Shown here: piece after piece, positions 27,940 through 37,713 of the stretch
Numbering within the stretch: the first letter of the stretch is position 1
How the letters are laid out: each line of letters begins with the position of its first letter
Notes under the pieces: model-generated
What the model was told of the DNA's origin: nothing
The model's database searches: none
Seen by the model: only the letters and a program-made list of their open reading frames with translations
Assembly (NCBI RefSeq): GCF_043945595.1
Contig: NZ_JBIFNP010000001.1
Coordinates: forward strand, 1,178,001 to 1,242,000
Origin: Paenibacillus_S sp043945595
GTDB lineage: Bacteria > Bacillota > Bacilli > Paenibacillales > NBRC-103111
Direction of reading: 5' to 3'
Length of the DNA stretch: 64,000 bases
Position numbers and translations under genes: made by a program

Positions 27940-27962
27940 TTGAATATCCGCTTTTCGAAAAG

Positions 27963-28010
27963 GCTCACCCGCTGTCCGTAGGACGGCTCGGGTGAGCTTT
28001 TTATTTTTTT
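27963..28010 (+). terminator. Strong Rho-independent terminator
   Basis: GCTCACCCG (27963-27971) pairs perfectly with 27989-27997, followed by a tract of twelve T and one A. Confidence 0.88.
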
Positions 28011-28071
28011 CCTTGAATCAGGGCATGATACTGGGGAATGGCAGCACCTTTTTCAGGGAGGTAAGGAGATT

Positions 28072-29166
28072 ATGTCCAGACAGTTGAATATGCTCCAGGC
28101 TTCGACGATTGTCCTTACCTCCGGCGGTTTATGGAATCATGTCATCCTGATCCCGATTTTACTCGATATCGCCGGACGCGACGCCTGGCTGTCCATCGCC
28201 GTGTCGCTCGTACCCAATATTCTCTGGCTGACGCTGCTGTATTGGATCATTCGGCGAAGCGGGCAGCAGCCTTTGTTTCTGTGGCTCGGCCAATCGGCCG
28301 GAAAAGGATATTCCCTCGCGGTCCGCGCTGTTGTTTTCGTCCTTCTGACCGTCACCTGCGCGGTCACCGTGAAGGACACCGTCGATTGGGCGGTCGCTTC
28401 TTACTTGCCGGAAACGCCGCCGATCGCCTTGGCGCTGCTGCTTGTGCCTTTATGCTATTTTGCGGCCCGCTCAGGAATCATGAGCATAGCGATCATGGCG
28501 GGAATTCTGCTTCCCGTTATTGTGCTGCTCGGTTACTTTGTGATGGGGGCCAATTTTCCGAATAAGGATTATACTCGGCTGCTGCCCGTTCTCGAGGACG
28601 GTATGGGGCCGATGCTGCGGGGACTCGCCTACGCATGCTCGAGCTTTGTGGAGCTCATCATGATCGTACTGTTTCAGCACCATATCCGATCGCGGATCAA
28701 GTGGTGGCAGCTCGCTGTTTTAGGATTTTTGATGATGGGGCTCACCCTGGGGCCGACAACAGGCTCTATCGCCGAATTCGGGGCGGTCGAGGGCTCCAAG
28801 CACCGTTATCCCGCTTTTGAACAGTGGAAGCTGGTCATTATCCAGCGGTTTATTGAACGGGTCGATTTCTTCTCCATTTATCAGTGGTTCGCGGGCGCTT
28901 TCATCCGGCTGGCCCTAGGGATGTATCTGATCGGGGAACTTAGCGGCTTCAAAGGGAAGACGCATAAATCGATATTCCTGATGCTGTTGTCGGCAGGCTA
29001 TATTTTGATGATGCTGATTCCGTGGAGCGACATCCAATTTTACGACTGGCTGAAAAAAATATATATCCCCGGATCGCTTATCGCTCTGGCTTTACTGACG
29101 GTGCTTTTGATCATTGCCGCCATACTTCGGAAGAAAGGAGCGCCTGCAAATGACCCATTGGGATGA
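28072..29166 (+). CDS. gerB: GerAB/GerB-type spore germination permease (second operon)
   Basis: 364-residue endospore permease with about ten membrane segments (NILWLTLLYWIIRRS; LLVPLCYFAARSGIMSIAIM; AGYILMMLIPWSDI). It is the first gene of a plus-strand operon in B-A-C order, unlike the A-B-C operon at 5094-8861. GGAGGTAAGGAG precedes the start. Its end overlaps the gerA start by 17 bases. Forespore expression is expected from the family, but I could not define a sigma-G promoter. Confidence 0.9.
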   Translation: MSRQLNMLQASTIVLTSGGLWNHVILIPILLDIAGRDAWLSIAVSLVPNILWLTLLYWIIRRSGQQPLFLWLGQSAGKGYSLAVRAVVFVLLTVTCAVTVKDTVDWAVASYLPETPPIALALLLVPLCYFAARSGIMSIAIMAGILLPVIVLLGYFVMGANFPNKDYTRLLPVLEDGMGPMLRGLAYACSSFVELIMIVLFQHHIRSRIKWWQLAVLGFLMMGLTLGPTTGSIAEFGAVEGSKHRYPAFEQWKLVIIQRFIERVDFFSIYQWFAGAFIRLALGMYLIGELSGFKGKTHKSIFLMLLSAGYILMMLIPWSDIQFYDWLKKIYIPGSLIALALLTVLLIIAAILRKKGAPANDPLG

Positions 29167-30613
29167 ACGTAAGCTGCGTAACGTATTCAAGCATTGCGAG
29201 GATGTCATGTTTCATGTGCTGGCTTCCGAAGAACAAGCCGGCGAAGGCAAGCGGCATCTGCTCATTTACTGCGAGGGGCTGTGCAGCAGCGATACCATAC
29301 AGAATCTGGTGCTGCCGCGGCTGTGGAAGCGGATGGAGCTGGAGAACAATCCGGGCCGGGGCGGCCTGCCGGAGGATATGGGAACGATGCTGATCAATGA
29401 GCTTCCCGAGGATGAACCGGAGCAGACCGTGATCGATGCGGTTTTCCACGGCAACGTGCTGATTTTTGAACAGAGCGGGAGCAAGCTGTTCGTTCTCGCA
29501 AGCAGCATGCGTCCGGAGCGGAACCCGGAGGAATCTCAAGCTGAATTAACCGTTTATGGCGCCCGGGACTGTTTTATTGAAGACGTCAAAACGAATGTGG
29601 CCTTAATAAGAAAAAGGCTGCGGACCAATACACTGCACTGCATCAAATATACGCTCGGGACGCTGAGCCGGACGGAAGTCACGCTGTTGTACTTGGACGG
29701 CGTGCTGAATGAAGAGGTGGCCCGCGATATTCGTCACAAGCTGTCGAAGGTGGATGTCGAATCCTTGCTGGACATGGAGTCCTTGAAAAATATAATTTTA
29801 AAGCCCGGGCTCGCTTTTTTTCCTTTAATGAACCTGACGACCCGCCCCGACTTGGTTACCGGGAGTCTGGTTAAAGGGCGGTTTGCTATCCTGATGGACG
29901 GCAATCCGACGGTATTGATTGCTCCGGTGAATATTTCCTACATGATGGCGGTAGCTGAAGATGCCTACACCCCGATTCCTCTGGTATATATCGAAAGATT
30001 TATGCGGCGGATCGGTTTTCTGATTACCGTTCTTTTTCCCGGCTTTTGGGTGGCGCTGACCTCGTACCATCAGGATCAGATTCCGCTGCCGCTGCTTGCC
30101 ACCATCACGGTTGCAACGATGGGAACGCCGCTCTCGGGGCCGCTCGAAATTTTGCTGATGATCCTGCTGTTTCAGTTTTTTCTGGAAGCGGGCACGCGGC
30201 TGCCGTCCGCGCTGGGGCCGTCCATTTCGGTTGTGGGCGGACTGATCATCGGAGACGCCATCATCAGCGCCGGTATGACCTCGCCTGCAACGCTCGTTGT
30301 CGCCGCCGTCTCGGCCACCGCCCAATTTACGCTGGTGAACGGGCTGTTCGGGGCATCGGTGGGCGTGCTGCGCATTTACATCTTTGCGCTTGCTTCTTTT
30401 TTCGGCCTGTTCGGTTTTTTTACGGGGACGTTTTCCATCCTTATTTATTTGGCGAACCTCAAATCGTTCGGGGTGCCCTACCTTTCGCCTTATTCTCCGA
30501 TCAGCTGGCCCGATTTGCGGTACGTCATCTTCCGGTTTCCGAGAGGCAAGCGGGCCAAAAAGCCGCAGGCGCTGAAGGATGCCGTAGAAAGGCAGGGGAG
30601 GTCTTCCGAATGA
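29150..30613 (+). CDS. gerA: GerA-type spore germination protein (second operon)
   Basis: 487 residues from ATG 29150 (AAAGGAG upstream); an upstream in-frame start at 29114 is less likely. The cytoplasmic N-terminal region has the family's DCFIEDVKTNVALIRKRL (compare the DAFVETAETNLSLL segment of the other operon's GerA) and FVLASSM. It is followed by membrane segments such as RRIGFLITVLFPGFWVALTS and GPSISVVGGLIIGDAI. The A subunit forms the nutrient receptor core in the spore inner membrane. Its TGA overlaps the gerC ATG by four bases (ATGA). Confidence 0.92.
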   Translation: MTHWDERKLRNVFKHCEDVMFHVLASEEQAGEGKRHLLIYCEGLCSSDTIQNLVLPRLWKRMELENNPGRGGLPEDMGTMLINELPEDEPEQTVIDAVFHGNVLIFEQSGSKLFVLASSMRPERNPEESQAELTVYGARDCFIEDVKTNVALIRKRLRTNTLHCIKYTLGTLSRTEVTLLYLDGVLNEEVARDIRHKLSKVDVESLLDMESLKNIILKPGLAFFPLMNLTTRPDLVTGSLVKGRFAILMDGNPTVLIAPVNISYMMAVAEDAYTPIPLVYIERFMRRIGFLITVLFPGFWVALTSYHQDQIPLPLLATITVATMGTPLSGPLEILLMILLFQFFLEAGTRLPSALGPSISVVGGLIIGDAIISAGMTSPATLVVAAVSATAQFTLVNGLFGASVGVLRIYIFALASFFGLFGFFTGTFSILIYLANLKSFGVPYLSPYSPISWPDLRYVIFRFPRGKRAKKPQALKDAVERQGRSSE

Positions 30614-31821
30614 AGGGCTTTACCGCTGCGCTCAAACTTTCGCTGGGGATAGGGGCGCTTATGCTTCTATTGACGGGCTGCTGGAATGCGAACGACGTCG
30701 ACAATGTGGACTATGTGAATGCGATCGGAATTAACTATTTGAAGGACAAGAAGGAGTATGAAGTTTACTTGCAGCTGCTCAGCTTTCAGAACGTTGCCAA
30801 AACCGAGGGATCGGGCGTGAACACGCAGCCCGTTCCCGTCTGGCTGGCAGCGGGCAGGGGCAGGACGTATGCCGAAGCTATCGGCAAAATTACGATCGAA
30901 GCCGAGAAGCGGCTGTTCTGGGGGCATGTGACGGCGCTGCTTTTAGGCGAAGGCGTTTTGGATAAAGGAGAAATCACCGATGTGCTCCAGTCTTTGTTCC
31001 GGTTTTACGAGCTCCGCTATACGATGTGGGTATACGGAACGAACGATCCGATCGACAAGCTGCTCGAAGCTGCCCCCAACTTTGAACGCTCCCGGCTCAA
31101 TATGATCATTCATACGCCAAAGGATAATTATAGGCAGCGGTCTTACATTAAGCCGATTCGTCTGCACGACTTTATAGCCAATTACTATGAGCCCGCCAAA
31201 ACGCTGCTGCTTCCCGCCCTTACGATGGACGAAAAAATTTGGCGCCGGAACGAAGAGCCGATTCCTTCGGTTCACTATAAAGGGGTCTATGCTTTTTGGA
31301 ATCGGGAGAATAGAGGGCTGATCCCTCTGGAGAAAGCATTCGGCCTTCGATGGCTGGACAGGTCAGCCAAGCGCGCGCCTGTTCTTATAGAGAACGGCGA
31401 GATTCTTGCCAACCTGAGAATGGAAAATCCGAGACATGTGATTCACATCAGAGAATTGAACCGCCGGCCTGTTTTCGATATTGAGGTGGTGGTGAAGGGA
31501 GTGATTTCCGAGCTTAGGGAGCAGGTGCAGCTTTCGGACCTGGCCCGGCAGGTGCAGCAGAAGATCGAGAAAGAGGTCCGGGATACGTTCGCGGCCGGGC
31601 TGAAGCAAAAGGCCGATCTGCTGGGGCTGAGCGACCAATTGTATCTTCGCGGCGCCAAACGGTACCGGCAATTTGAGACGGATTCCTCCCACTTCGTGCT
31701 GACGCCGGAGTCGCTCGGCAAGGTTACGGTGCATGCGCACATCACTACAGCTGGGAAATATACGTATAAGGTTTACAGGAATCAGCACGTGAACGAAGGG
31801 AAGGGAGGCAGGCTGCCTTAA
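30610..31821 (+). CDS. gerC: Ger(x)C-family spore germination lipoprotein (second operon)
   Basis: 403 residues from ATG 30610, which overlaps the gerA stop by four bases and has GGGGAGG upstream. The signal peptide ends LLLTGC, and the mature start CWNANDVD fits the Ger(x)C family (usually CWDxxEL). The middle LIENGEILANLRMENPRH is the domain linker strand. The C-terminal domain has the LSDLARQVQQKIEKE helix, but the DPLG motif is weak here (KADLLGLSD). The protein is intact and the operon is probably functional. Confidence 0.9.
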   Translation: MKGFTAALKLSLGIGALMLLLTGCWNANDVDNVDYVNAIGINYLKDKKEYEVYLQLLSFQNVAKTEGSGVNTQPVPVWLAAGRGRTYAEAIGKITIEAEKRLFWGHVTALLLGEGVLDKGEITDVLQSLFRFYELRYTMWVYGTNDPIDKLLEAAPNFERSRLNMIIHTPKDNYRQRSYIKPIRLHDFIANYYEPAKTLLLPALTMDEKIWRRNEEPIPSVHYKGVYAFWNRENRGLIPLEKAFGLRWLDRSAKRAPVLIENGEILANLRMENPRHVIHIRELNRRPVFDIEVVVKGVISELREQVQLSDLARQVQQKIEKEVRDTFAAGLKQKADLLGLSDQLYLRGAKRYRQFETDSSHFVLTPESLGKVTVHAHITTAGKYTYKVYRNQHVNEGKGGRLP

Positions 31822-31893
31822 AGCGGGTTTTGATTTCCGCTACGGAATGGGTTACACTGACTTTCATACATATGCAAGTCAGGGGTAGGTGAT

Positions 31894-32823
31894 ATGCAAT
31901 TGACCGAACAACCGACCAGCAACGTCATACTATTTCCTAAAACGGCGGAGTTCTACCAATTTGAGCTGACCCGGATGCTGGAGACCGAACGTTATGGAGA
32001 GGCGATTCGGGTGCTGCAGTTTCTTATTGGCTGCCAGCAGCCCGACGAGCGGCTGCACGAGGAATGGCAGGCGCTGCTTCAATGGCTTCTAACGATGTTT
32101 CCGGAGGAAAGGTTTGAGGCCGAGCGGGGCTCCGAGGAGGAAGATTTGACCGAAGCCGAGATGCTGCGGGACCGTTTGGCAGCCAAAGCGCAGCAGGACA
32201 GCGGCTATGCCGAGAAGCTGCTCGGGATGCTGGACAACCGCCAGACTCTGGAGAATCAGCTGCTGGCGCTGGATCAGCTCGCTTTGCTAGAGCACTCCGG
32301 GGTGAACATTACCGCCAGGCTGGTGGAATGGATTACGGCGAGGGAATGGCATCCGCTCATCCAGTTCAAGGGGCTTCAGACACTCAAGCTCCGCGGCATG
32401 ACCGGACTGCTCGAATTGAGAAAAAACGGCGAAATGATCCTTGTTCAAGTGGAGGATACGCCTTCAGGCTTCGAAGAGTTTCCGTCGATCGTCAATGAAA
32501 TTATGGACAGAGTGCAGGAGATCAGCGAGACGAATCAGCCGGCATTGGCTTATTTCGCTCAGGAAACGTGGCATGAATTTTTGGCGTTTATTTATGGCAC
32601 GGCTTCTTACCGCTTGATGCTCCGGCAGGACAGGGATCATGTTGACGTCTGGGCGTCCGCGCTTCATCTGGTGCTGCTCGAGAAGGTGTTCCACAGCGGA
32701 GACAAAATGGAGATTTTCGATTTATACGGAATCACGGGCAGTATGGAGTTTCAATGGGAGCAGGCTTACCGGATGATGCAGCAGTTTGCCTCCGTTATGT
32801 TTTCTCATAAACTCTCGGACTAA
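31894..32823 (+). CDS. YsoA-like helical-repeat protein
   Basis: 309 residues, mostly helical, with TPR-like pairs (LETERYGEAIRVLQFLIG and WQALLQWLLTMFP). It lies directly before tig, the place YsoA (a TPR protein) occupies in B. subtilis, so I name it by context plus fold. No signal peptide or active-site motif. A short hairpin (31857-31863/31876-31882) sits just before its ribosome site. Function unknown. Confidence 0.65.
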   Translation: MQLTEQPTSNVILFPKTAEFYQFELTRMLETERYGEAIRVLQFLIGCQQPDERLHEEWQALLQWLLTMFPEERFEAERGSEEEDLTEAEMLRDRLAAKAQQDSGYAEKLLGMLDNRQTLENQLLALDQLALLEHSGVNITARLVEWITAREWHPLIQFKGLQTLKLRGMTGLLELRKNGEMILVQVEDTPSGFEEFPSIVNEIMDRVQEISETNQPALAYFAQETWHEFLAFIYGTASYRLMLRQDRDHVDVWASALHLVLLEKVFHSGDKMEIFDLYGITGSMEFQWEQAYRMMQQFASVMFSHKLSD

Positions 32824-32845
32824 ATTTTTTCCTGTCTTCTAAAAC

Positions 32846-32873
32846 TTGAAAACCGGGAGCGTTATGTTATAAT
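32846..32873 (+). promoter_or_regulatory. Sigma-A promoter of tig (extended -10)
   Basis: TTGAAA (32846-32851), 16-base spacer, TATAAT (32868-32873) with TGT immediately before it (TGn extension). Confidence 0.8.
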
Positions 32874-32969
32874 AAGATGGTTATATTGGCGAATTGGGTG
32901 AAAACGAATCCATTTCTCGCCAGATCGTGAAAATACGTGATGGATAATTTTTGGAGGGGAAAGCATAAA

Positions 32970-34253
32970 ATGAAAGCAAGTTGGGAAAAAATAGAGAAGA
33001 ACGTTGGCGTTCTTGACATTGAAGTGGAAGCGGAGCAGGTGGCCGCCGCATTGGACAAAGCATTCAAGAAAGTTGTAGCAAAAGTAAACGTTCCGGGCTT
33101 CCGCAAAGGTAAAGTGCCGCGTTCTATTTTTGAAGCCAAATTTGGCGTGGAAAGCCTGTATCAAGAAGCTCTTGATATCGTCGTTCCTGAAGCTTATGTG
33201 GAAGCGGTCCAAGAAACCGGCATTACTCCGGTTGACCGTCCTGAAGTAGACGTAGAGCAATTTGCTAAAGGCCAAGTTTTGAAATTCAAAGCAAAAGTTA
33301 TCGTGAAGCCTGAAGTTGAGCTTGGCGAATACAAAGGCCTTGAGCTTGAAGCTAAACCTGCAGACGTAACGGCTGAGGAAATCGCGGCTGAATTGGAAAG
33401 ACTGCAGCAGCGTCATGCTGAGCTGGTTCCTGTAGAAGAAGGCGCAGCGCAAAACGGAGACGTCGTTTCCATCGACTTCGAAGGCTTTGTTGACGGCGTT
33501 GCCTTTGAAGGCGGCAAAGCGGAGAAATACTCCCTTGAGCTTGGCTCCGGCAGCTTCATTCCTGGATTCGAAGAGCAAGTAGTCGGCCTGAACAAAGGCG
33601 AAGAGAAGGACATTACTGTAACCTTCCCTGAAAACTACCATTCCGAGGATTTGAAAGGCAAAGAAGCGGTTTTCAAAGTAACGCTGCATGACATCAAGCG
33701 TAAAAACCTGCCAGCTCTTGACGATGAGTTCGCGAAAGACGTCAGCGAATTCGAAACATTGGAAGAGTTCAAGCAGGATCTGGAAAGCAACCTGAAGAAG
33801 CGTAAAGAATCCGAGCTTCAACGCAATAAAGAAACCGAAGTTGTTGACAAAGCGGCTGCTGCTGCGAAAGTAGACATCCCTCCGGTAATGATCGAGAACG
33901 AAACGGCTCAAATGGTAAAAGAATTTGAAAACCGTCTGCGTACTCAAGGTATGAACCTGGAAATGTACTACCAATTCACAGGTCAAAACGACGATGTTCT
34001 GAAAGAACAAATGCGCGGCGACGCTGAGAAGCGCGTTTTGAACAACCTGGTTCTTGAAGCTATCGCTAACGCCGAGAACATTGTGGCAAGCGAAGAAGAA
34101 ATCAAATCGGAGCTTGAGAATATGGCTCAAATGTACCAGCGTCCTGCTGATGAGCTTCGCGCGATTTTGGCGGCTAACGGCAACCTGGGCGACCTGGCGC
34201 ATGACATCATTGTTAAGAAAACCGTTGATTTCCTGATTGAAAACAGCAAATAA
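32970..34253 (+). CDS. tig: Trigger factor
   Basis: 427 residues from ATG 32970 (GGAGGGGAAAGC upstream). Ribosome-bound chaperone and peptidyl-prolyl isomerase. The ribosome-docking signature GFRKGKVPR is near residues 43-51. The FKBP-type PPIase domain (~160-245) contains VSIDFEGFVDG and ELGSGSFIPGFEEQ. The long helical C-terminal domain ends ILAANGNLGDLAHDIIVKK. Codon use here is noticeably A+T-richer than the accessory genes, as often in highly expressed genes. Confidence 0.97.
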   Translation: MKASWEKIEKNVGVLDIEVEAEQVAAALDKAFKKVVAKVNVPGFRKGKVPRSIFEAKFGVESLYQEALDIVVPEAYVEAVQETGITPVDRPEVDVEQFAKGQVLKFKAKVIVKPEVELGEYKGLELEAKPADVTAEEIAAELERLQQRHAELVPVEEGAAQNGDVVSIDFEGFVDGVAFEGGKAEKYSLELGSGSFIPGFEEQVVGLNKGEEKDITVTFPENYHSEDLKGKEAVFKVTLHDIKRKNLPALDDEFAKDVSEFETLEEFKQDLESNLKKRKESELQRNKETEVVDKAAAAAKVDIPPVMIENETAQMVKEFENRLRTQGMNLEMYYQFTGQNDDVLKEQMRGDAEKRVLNNLVLEAIANAENIVASEEEIKSELENMAQMYQRPADELRAILAANGNLGDLAHDIIVKKTVDFLIENSK

Positions 34254-34269
34254 GGTTAACATATAAAGT

Positions 34270-34300
34270 AAAGGCACGTGCAAGTATGCGTGCCTTTCTT
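34270..34300 (+). terminator. Terminator of tig
   Basis: AAAGGCACG (34270-34278) and CGTGCCTTT (34289-34297) form a perfect 9-bp stem, followed by CTTT. A second inverted repeat, CTAACGGG with CCCCGTTAG, lies just after it, between about 34309 and 34364. Confidence 0.7.
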
Positions 34301-34545
34301 TGTAGGCACTAACGGGACCTCACCGTACGATTCGTATCATCAGGAGGTTCTCGGCCCCGTTAGATCATGCTGTAAATACATATGCAGTACCAGCGTGCTT
34401 TGCCGCAGAAGGCAGGCACAATCGAAACCGTCTTAACATAACGTAACATCGAAGTACATAAGCATCACCACAGTGATTCGCGAAATGGTTTTAAATCTGT
34501 TACAATGGAATTTGTAACGCATTTTGGAGCAAAGGGGTTGGAACA

Positions 34546-35139
34546 ATGGGTCTGATACCTATGGTTGTTGAGCAGGAAGGACGCGGGGAACGCTCGTATG
34601 ATATCTACTCCCGTCTATTGAAAGACCGGATCATCTTTATCGGGACGGCCATTGATGATGATGTTGCCAACCTCGTCATTGCGCAGCTGCTGTTTTTGTC
34701 CGCGCAGGATGCTGAGAAGGACATTCATCTGTACATCAATTCCCCTGGCGGTTCGGTAACGGCCGGCATGGGTATATATGATACAATGCAGTTCATTAAG
34801 CCGGATGTTTCCACCATCTGTGTGGGGATGGCTGCCAGCATGGGCTCCCTGCTGCTTACAGCAGGCGCTAAAGGCAAGCGCTTTGCGCTGCCGAACAGCG
34901 AAGTGATGATCCATCAGCCATTAGGCGGAGTCAGAGGTCAAGCTTCAGATATTAAAATTCATGCCGACTGGATCATCAAAACGAAACAGAAGCTGAATCA
35001 AATATACGTGGAGCGTACAGGTCAGCCGCTGGAGAAAATCGAGCGCGACACGGACCGCGACAACTTCATGAGCGCAGAAGAAGCCAAGGAATACGGGCTT
35101 ATTGATGCGGTTATCACTCGTAACGAATTGAATGGATAA
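34546..35139 (+). CDS. clpP: ATP-dependent Clp protease proteolytic subunit
   Basis: 197 residues; MGLIPMVVEQ matches the Bacillales ClpP start. Catalytic triad Ser98 (AASMGSL), His123 (MIHQP) and Asp172 (TDRDNF). It pairs with ClpX, encoded 11 bases downstream of its stop. In B. subtilis clpP lies elsewhere; here it is between tig and clpX, as in proteobacteria. Confidence 0.97.
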   Translation: MGLIPMVVEQEGRGERSYDIYSRLLKDRIIFIGTAIDDDVANLVIAQLLFLSAQDAEKDIHLYINSPGGSVTAGMGIYDTMQFIKPDVSTICVGMAASMGSLLLTAGAKGKRFALPNSEVMIHQPLGGVRGQASDIKIHADWIIKTKQKLNQIYVERTGQPLEKIERDTDRDNFMSAEEAKEYGLIDAVITRNELNG

Positions 35140-35150
35140 GGAGTGATTCC

Positions 35151-36416
35151 ATGTTTAAATTTAACGATGAAAAAGGCCAGCTGAAATGCTCCTTTTGCGG
35201 TAAATCTCAAGAGCAGGTCCGTAAGCTAGTAGCCGGGCCGGGTGTCTATATATGCGACGAATGTATTGAGCTTTGCACGGAAATCGTCGAGGAGGAACTG
35301 GGGCACGAGGAAGAGCTTGACCTCAAGGACGTTCCGAAGCCGAAGGAAATCCGCAACATTCTGGATCAATATGTTATTGGTCAAGAGTTCGCCAAAAAAT
35401 CGCTTTCCGTTGCCGTATACAATCACTACAAACGGATCAACTCCCAGCAAAGCAAGCTGGAAGACGTTGAACTGCAAAAAAGTAATATCGTTCTGCTGGG
35501 GCCAACAGGAAGCGGTAAAACCTTGCTTGCTCAAACGCTGGCCAAAATTTTGAATGTGCCTTTCGCGATTGCCGACGCGACTTCCTTGACGGAAGCCGGT
35601 TACGTAGGCGAGGACGTGGAGAACATTCTGCTGAAGCTGATTCAAGCGGCTGACTACGATGTGGAAAAAGCCGAGCGCGGCATCATTTATATCGATGAAA
35701 TCGATAAAGTAGCTCGCAAATCGGAGAATCCTTCGATTACACGCGACGTTTCCGGTGAAGGTGTGCAGCAGGCGCTGCTGAAAATTTTGGAGGGTACCGT
35801 TGCTTCCGTTCCTCCGCAAGGCGGCCGTAAGCACCCGCACCAGGAGTTTATCCAAATCGACACGACGAACATCTTGTTCATTTGCGGCGGTGCCTTCGAT
35901 GGCCTGGAGCAAATCATCAAGCGCCGTATCGGCAAAAAGGTAATCGGCTTCGGTACGGACGGCTTGAAAGCCGACTTGAAACCGGGCGAGTACTTGTCGA
36001 TGGTATTGCCGGAGGATTTGCTCAAATTCGGACTGATTCCCGAATTTGTAGGCCGTTTGCCGGTTATCTCTACCCTGGAGCCGCTGGACGAAGCCGCTTT
36101 GGTTCGTATTTTGACCGAACCGAAGAACGCGCTTGTTAAGCAGTATCAGAAAATGCTGGAGATGGATAACGTGACGCTGGAATTCAACGCGGAAGCGCTG
36201 GAAGAAATCGCACGCGAAGCCATCAAACGCAATACCGGAGCGCGCGGACTTCGTGCGATTATCGAGAGCATCATGCTCGAAGTCATGTACGAAGCGCCTT
36301 CCCGCACGGAGGTTTCGACCTGCGTCGTGACCAAGGATGCGGTTCAGGCGAAAATCGCGCCGGAAATTACGGCCAAGGATGAAAAAGCCGTGAAGAAGAA
36401 AGAGGAAAGCGCATAA
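35151..36416 (+). CDS. clpX: ATP-dependent Clp protease ATP-binding subunit ClpX
   Basis: 421 residues. N-terminal zinc domain with CSFCGKSQ and CDECIELC, Walker A GPTGSGKT and Walker B IIYIDEIDK, sensor region RRIGKKVIGFGTD. The IGF loop used to dock ClpP is present (KKVIGFG). Directly follows clpP, so the two are made together. Confidence 0.97.
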   Translation: MFKFNDEKGQLKCSFCGKSQEQVRKLVAGPGVYICDECIELCTEIVEEELGHEEELDLKDVPKPKEIRNILDQYVIGQEFAKKSLSVAVYNHYKRINSQQSKLEDVELQKSNIVLLGPTGSGKTLLAQTLAKILNVPFAIADATSLTEAGYVGEDVENILLKLIQAADYDVEKAERGIIYIDEIDKVARKSENPSITRDVSGEGVQQALLKILEGTVASVPPQGGRKHPHQEFIQIDTTNILFICGGAFDGLEQIIKRRIGKKVIGFGTDGLKADLKPGEYLSMVLPEDLLKFGLIPEFVGRLPVISTLEPLDEAALVRILTEPKNALVKQYQKMLEMDNVTLEFNAEALEEIAREAIKRNTGARGLRAIIESIMLEVMYEAPSRTEVSTCVVTKDAVQAKIAPEITAKDEKAVKKKEESA

Positions 36417-36537
36417 GCGTTTTTCATTAAGATAGCAGTAAAATAGTACACTATACTCAAACAACCTCCAATTCTGGCGCCACCGCAAGGCTGCTCCAGG
36501 AGCGGAGGATGTTTAGTATCTTGGGGGAGATTAAATT

Positions 36538-37650
36538 ATGTTTCACAGATCGCAGACGATCCCTGTCAGAGTAGGGGATTTGACGATCGGCGGCAGCAAC
36601 GAAGTCATTATGCAGAGCATGTGCACCACCAAAACTGCGGATGTCAAGGCGACCGTAGCTGAGATCCACCGTCTCGAAGAAGCGGGCTGCCAGCTCGTTC
36701 GGGTGACCGTCAACAACAAGGAAGCGGCTGAGGCGATCAAAGAAATTAAGAAACAAATTCATATCCCGCTCGTGTCAGATATTCACTTTGACCACCGCCT
36801 TGCGCTGATGGCCATCGAGAACGGGATCGACAAGGTTCGGATCAATCCAGGTAACATCGGCCGCAGAGAAAGAGTCGAGGCCGTTGTTAAAGCGTGCAAG
36901 GAACGCGGCATTCCTATCCGGATCGGAGTCAACGCAGGCTCTTTGGAGAACCATTTGCTTGAAAAATACGGCTATCCGACGCCGGAAGCAATGGTCGAAA
37001 GCGCCTTGTATCATATCCGAATACTGGAGGAGCTTGATTTCCACGACATCATCGTTTCGCTGAAAGCATCCGACGTGCCGATGGCTATAGCAGCCTACAG
37101 CAAAGCGGCGGAGGCATTCCGTTACCCGCTTCATCTAGGCATCACCGAGGCTGGAACGCTGTTTACAGGCTCCGTGAAGAGCGCAGCGGGTATCGGCGCC
37201 CTGCTCAATATGGGCATCGGCAATACGCTTCGCATTTCGCTCAGCGCAGATCCGGTGGAGGAAATTAAAGTAGCGCGCGAGCTGCTCAAAACTTTTGGGC
37301 TTATTACCAATGCGGCTACGCTGGTATCCTGCCCGACGTGCGGACGGCTGGACATCGATTTGTTTTCCATCGCAAACGAAGTGGAAGACTATATCGCCAA
37401 AATTAAAGTGCCGATCAAAGTATCCGTACTGGGCTGCGCGGTAAACGGCCCGGGCGAAGCGCGGGAAGCGGATATCGGGATTGCCGGAGCCCGGGGCGAG
37501 GGCATGCTGTTCCGTTACGGAGAAATGATCCGTAAAGTACCGGAAGCTGAGCTTCTGGCGGAGCTGAAGCGCGAGATTGATATTATCGTAGAGCATTACG
37601 AGCGTACAGGTGAAATCCCGGGAAGAAACAAGCATTCCCTGCATGCCTGA
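36538..37650 (+). CDS. ispG: (E)-4-hydroxy-3-methylbut-2-enyl-diphosphate synthase
   Basis: 370 residues; a flavodoxin/ferredoxin-dependent 4Fe-4S enzyme making HMBPP in the MEP isoprenoid pathway. Cluster cysteines: SCPTCGR and the later Cys in LGCAVNGPGEA. N-terminal TIGGSNEVIMQSMC and RINPGNIG fit the TIM barrel. Its placement between clpX and the lon genes is unexpected from B. subtilis; a 121-base gap with a possible TATACT box separates it from clpX. Confidence 0.96.
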   Translation: MFHRSQTIPVRVGDLTIGGSNEVIMQSMCTTKTADVKATVAEIHRLEEAGCQLVRVTVNNKEAAEAIKEIKKQIHIPLVSDIHFDHRLALMAIENGIDKVRINPGNIGRRERVEAVVKACKERGIPIRIGVNAGSLENHLLEKYGYPTPEAMVESALYHIRILEELDFHDIIVSLKASDVPMAIAAYSKAAEAFRYPLHLGITEAGTLFTGSVKSAAGIGALLNMGIGNTLRISLSADPVEEIKVARELLKTFGLITNAATLVSCPTCGRLDIDLFSIANEVEDYIAKIKVPIKVSVLGCAVNGPGEAREADIGIAGARGEGMLFRYGEMIRKVPEAELLAELKREIDIIVEHYERTGEIPGRNKHSLHA

Positions 37651-37669
37651 CCTTCTTTCATTACAACAA

Positions 37670-37708
37670 AGCAGTGCTTTCTCTTATCGGGAGAGCGCTG
37701 CTTTTTTT
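37670..37708 (+). terminator. Terminator of ispG
   Basis: The arm AGCAGTGCTTTCTC pairs imperfectly with GAGAGCGCTGCT, followed by TTTTTTT. Confidence 0.75.
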
Positions 37709-37713
37709 AACAT

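Noticed and set aside
28024..28030. CATGATA resembling a sigma-G -10 before the second ger operon
   Set aside because: No matching -35 at 17-18 bases; the upstream sequence there is the T-run of a terminator.
32862..34283. 473-codon antisense frame over tig
   Set aside because: Antisense shadow of trigger factor; Phe-rich composition follows from Lys/Glu-rich codons on the other strand.
35226..36488. 420-codon antisense frame over clpX
   Set aside because: Shadow of clpX with no start context.
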